From the NCBI RefSeq assembly GCF_000003815.2, contig NW_023365754.1:1-22812 (forward strand): 22,812 bases of DNA. The letters run 5' to 3'. Origin of the DNA: Branchiostoma floridae. Its lineage: Eukaryota; Chordata; Leptocardii; Amphioxiformes; Branchiostomatidae. The position numbers and the translations under genes are program-made. Below the pieces are notes generated by a model, which saw only the letters and a program-made list of their open reading frames with translations, was not told the DNA's origin and searched no databases. Shown one piece after another: positions 20,252 to 22,812 of this stretch (the stretch's first letter is position 1; the number at the start of each line of letters is the position of its first letter).

Positions 20252-20980
20252 AAGAATCAACATGAGAGGGGAAAGGCTATCGCAGCATACTTTCAAATCT
20301 GTCAAAGCCGTATCGTATTTGGCAAGAGCTTCATACGAATACGCTGGGTTTTTGTTGTATTGCTCACCATGCAATGCCTAGTGTCATATAGAGCAGCACG
20401 TTTCCTTGCTGTTTCTGTAGCAGGGTATTTTTTTGCGCTTGTCGTTCCCGTAGAATGCCGATGTTGTGTGGTAAAACAGCCGACCAGGTTTGATGAAAAG
20501 TGCAACGACCTTCTCCAACACATGCCTCCAGCGTAGTTTACAGGTTGTCGACATTTGCTTGTGGTTGTGGGTCCTGGTATCTGCGTTGAAGTCGCAGATT
20601 AGTTAGCATGACCTAACAAACAGCGAAATGAATAAACAAACCAATTAAAATCTTGGCGGGGTTTTCTTAAACATCGTACCTCACCAGTCTTCAGCCAATG
20701 TACCCACAAGCAAATGACTATATGACGGTCAGTCTCAATATAAACGTTTTGAAACTTGTTTTATCAATCATATCGTCTTATTTACTCTGTCAATCTACGA
20801 TGACATTTCCGACATTTAGTATTTAACTGTCGCCAATAACTTCTCCCTCAGTAGTTTATATGTTAACGCCGTACGCCATTAGACGCAATAGGCCATGACT
20901 ATAAAAGGCTAGCAAAAAATTAATGGTCACAGCGCTCTGTTAGTATCAAAACCGGTGCGCCCTAGTATCCGACCGCAAGC
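20252..20980. other. Upstream region of the 18818 gene; remnant of small-gene 3' UTR
   Basis: No supported gene. At about 20653-20680 the plus strand carries GGCGGGGTTTTCTTAAACAT, close to the element in the copy 2 3' UTR (GGCGGGATTTTCCTGAACAT). AATAAA at 20630-20635 is on the plus strand. This suggests the remains of a fifth small-gene transcript unit, with no coding part visible. Confidence 0.35.
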
Positions 20981-21470
20981 TGCATTTTTAAACCGTATAT
21001 ATAGGAAATGAATCTTCTAACAAACCTTTCGCCGTGAACTTCGCTAGACTCCATGCGAGGGGAGGCCGTCGCTACCTCCATCTTTCCGACTGGTTTTACT
21101 TGTGGGCTGTCCGTCGCACGACATTAGACGCAAGAGAATAACTAGAAAAGCCAAAAATAGATGATTGTCAACCGTTAGGAAAAGTTCTTTTCGGGAAGGT
21201 CCTGTGGGTGCCACCTCAGACCACAAGCTGACAACAGCTTGTCAGAATGAGTAGACCCCGTGAGATTTTTCTCCGTACCATGTAACCCCATCGCTGCGAC
21301 ACCACGGGACATAAATAATAAACAGGCAAATGCAACAACTTGAGGGGTTTTGAAACATACCTGAAATCTGTCAACTTGATCTTTGCATATTCCTGTGCTG
21401 TACTTGGTGGCGACGCAATACACTTTAGGATAGTAGCAAGAACAAGTGGCATCTGTACACAAGAAGCTAC
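20981..21470 (-). repeat. Duplicated leader and upstream block, copy B
   Basis: Counterpart of 15768-16692, more compact. It includes TTTTTAAACCGTATATA, CTTCTAACAAACCTTTCGC, TACCTCCATCTTTCCGACTG, TCAACCGTTAGGAAAAGTTC and AATAATAAACAGGCAAATGC in the same order. The minus-strand gene at 18818-20237 lies downstream of it. Confidence 0.65.
21026..21081 (-). CDS. Putative leader exon, second copy
   Basis: ATG at 21081 in the same good context as 15879. It reads 18 codons (MEVATASPRMESSEV...) plus two bases to the donor AAAG/GTTTGT. The indel relative to the first copy is 15 bases, so the phase is kept. The nearest downstream acceptor, at 20250-20251 before the WH exon, needs phase 0 and does not match this donor. 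So this may join an unidentified exon, use another donor, act as an untranslated leader, or be dead. Confidence 0.35.
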
Positions 21471-21566
21471 ACAGGTCAATGGTGGTTTTGAAACCAATCG
21501 AAAATCTTGTAGCAGACTGGAACGGTGTAGCTCTTTTCCTTAATGTGGGGCCGTCTGCCTTGTCGA

Positions 21567-21857
21567 CTACAATGTTCCGCCATGTGTGTTAACGATGAAG
21601 AACGCCTCGGGGTAAAAGAGATTTAAAGTTGTGATGGTGTGCCAGAATCCAACATTGCTGTAAAATATTATTGGTGCGTAGGTGTTTTCCAAAATGAGCA
21701 TATCAAATAAAGGCATTGCGAATTCCTCTTGCATAGCTATCAATTCTAGCTCAATTTGATAGAGAAGCAGGGCAAGGTTTGGTGTTAGAGTGGAGACCAA
21801 AATCGTTCCCACCCACTCGTGAATGTTTGCTGGCTCGAGGAATTCAAAGCTATTCAT
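21567..21857 (-). CDS. Small protein family, copy 4 (96 aa)
   Basis: Minus-strand member of the family: MNSFEFLEP, EWVGTILVSTLTPN, a long helical segment (LALLLYQIELELI), EEFAMP, D, then NTYAPIIFY (WGT is not kept: LENT), FWHTITTLNLFYPEAFF and a short end. It is closest to copy 3 in the first half and to copy 1 at YPEA. The ATG has A at -3. After the stop, the strand carries a strong donor, CAG/GTATGT, at 21361/21360, so the transcript may be spliced in its 3' UTR or continue toward the leader exon at 21081. A reversed CCAAT (GATTGGCTGAG, about 21967-21977) is a possible promoter element. Function unknown. Confidence 0.7.
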   Translation of the reverse strand: MNSFEFLEPANIHEWVGTILVSTLTPNLALLLYQIELELIAMQEEFAMPLFDMLILENTYAPIIFYSNVGFWHTITTLNLFYPEAFFIVNTHGGTL

Positions 21858-21999
21858 TTGGGAAGGCGGTTGTCCACCTCACTTGCGGCGGACTGCTCTA
21901 TCCAGACGACTCCTGCTTTGTCACAACCTTGGCACCTAAATTACATTTAACGCATAACCATCCTCACTCAGCCAATCAATGAGACGCTAATGTAGTCAC

Positions 22000-22812
22000 A
22001 AACACTGAAGTTAGAATTAGATGCGAGACATGCCCCCTTGTGATTTCTCGCCTGATTGCCCCACCTTAATGTCTGGTAGAGATGAACTCCACAGCTTACG
22101 AAGTATGAAATTCTCCATACGAACTTCAGCACACGAACGACAACACTCTTTTTTAATGTTTAGAATCGTGTATAAGTTGTTTTATTACATCAATATACTT
22201 GAATGTAAAAAAAATAGGTGTTTATTAATGATGTAACCTATGGATCAATCGTATAATAGTTCTTTGAAAAGTTCCAAACGATCCATCTGTTCATGATTAT
22301 CAAAACCCAGTTAACTTATTTCAGAGCTCATCACACCTACGTTCTAGATATTCTCATGGTCTAAACAGCGGGGGAAGCCTTCTAACTTGCCTGCCAAAGG
22401 TATTACATTGGTGACAGTATAACAAGAGGTAGCGGCAAGCTTTGTTCTTTCTAAGTTCAAAGCCCGTCCAGTAAATAAGCATCTTGGTGAGAACACGGTG
22501 ACTTGGTCACCAAAATAAGTTATTTTTCATACAGACGTGGCACTTACATTTTGTTTTTAACACTTCGAGGTCACTTGTCAACCCTGTGCTGACAGTTTCA
22601 GGATACATGAGGTTAGCTTCCTTATGGGCGCGGCTCAATCATTGAGAACCAAACAATAAGACAACATAACACCACTAAGAAGGCTTTGGTTTGACTGTCT
22701 TATTCGCTAGACCCATGTCTACGCTACGATGCATTAAAATTCATATGTTTTCTGGTGTGAAATGTACTTAGCTCGGTTGGGCAATAAAGGTATGTATTCA
22801 TCTTCTTATAGC
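22000..22812. other. Right flank, repeats only
   Basis: No supported gene. It contains the second member of the 6635-6745 repeat (about 22203-22310) and the second member of the 515-550 repeat (22611-22644). A final AATAAAGG at about 22782-22788 could be a plus-strand polyA signal of something further left, but no open frame supports one. Confidence 0.45.

Overview
The window looks like nuclear DNA of an invertebrate animal. It has GT-AG splice signals, AATAAA polyadenylation signals, a C2H2 zinc-finger exon, two kinds of LINE 3' fragment, AT-rich intergenic DNA and many dispersed low-copy repeats. A lancelet-like (amphioxus) genome is my best guess, but it rests on the general style of the sequence and no marker gene was identified. 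There are no bacterial operons, rRNA, tRNA or CRISPR arrays.

Layout. 1-560: repeats, including a 98-bp direct repeat with a 261-bp period. 1000-1678 (-): last exon of a zinc-finger protein with eight C2H2 fingers. 2054-2164: 34-bp perfect inverted repeat. 4285-5289 (+): a protein joining a poxvirus-D5-type winged helix (WH) to an intact SET methyltransferase domain. 6048-6329 (+): small protein copy 1 of a family I do not recognise. 6997-7163: LINE tail. 8011-8304 (-): truncated WH paralogue. 8893-9174 (+): small protein copy 2. 10239-10710 (+): LINE 3' end. 11434-14095 (-): an 886-codon exon of an unrecognised large protein, with a likely first coding exon at 15809-15879. 17300-17593 (+): small protein copy 3. 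18818-20237 (-): a second WH gene with 32-residue tandem repeats and a SET-like domain that has lost its catalytic motifs, split between two frames at an A10 run. 21026-21081 (-): a second copy of the large gene's leader exon. 21567-21857 (-): small protein copy 4.

The main story is a locally amplified cluster of two gene types. One type carries the D5-like WH, with an intact SET domain (4285), a degenerate SET-like domain (18818) or truncated with no SET (8011). The other is a family of 93-97 residue proteins in four diverged copies. Three of the four start just after a splice acceptor, and three share 3' UTR sequence. WH and small genes lie side by side throughout. A chromatin-based or virus-related role for the cluster, with the small protein as partner, is an inference from domain content and rapid divergence. 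Nothing in the sequence proves it.
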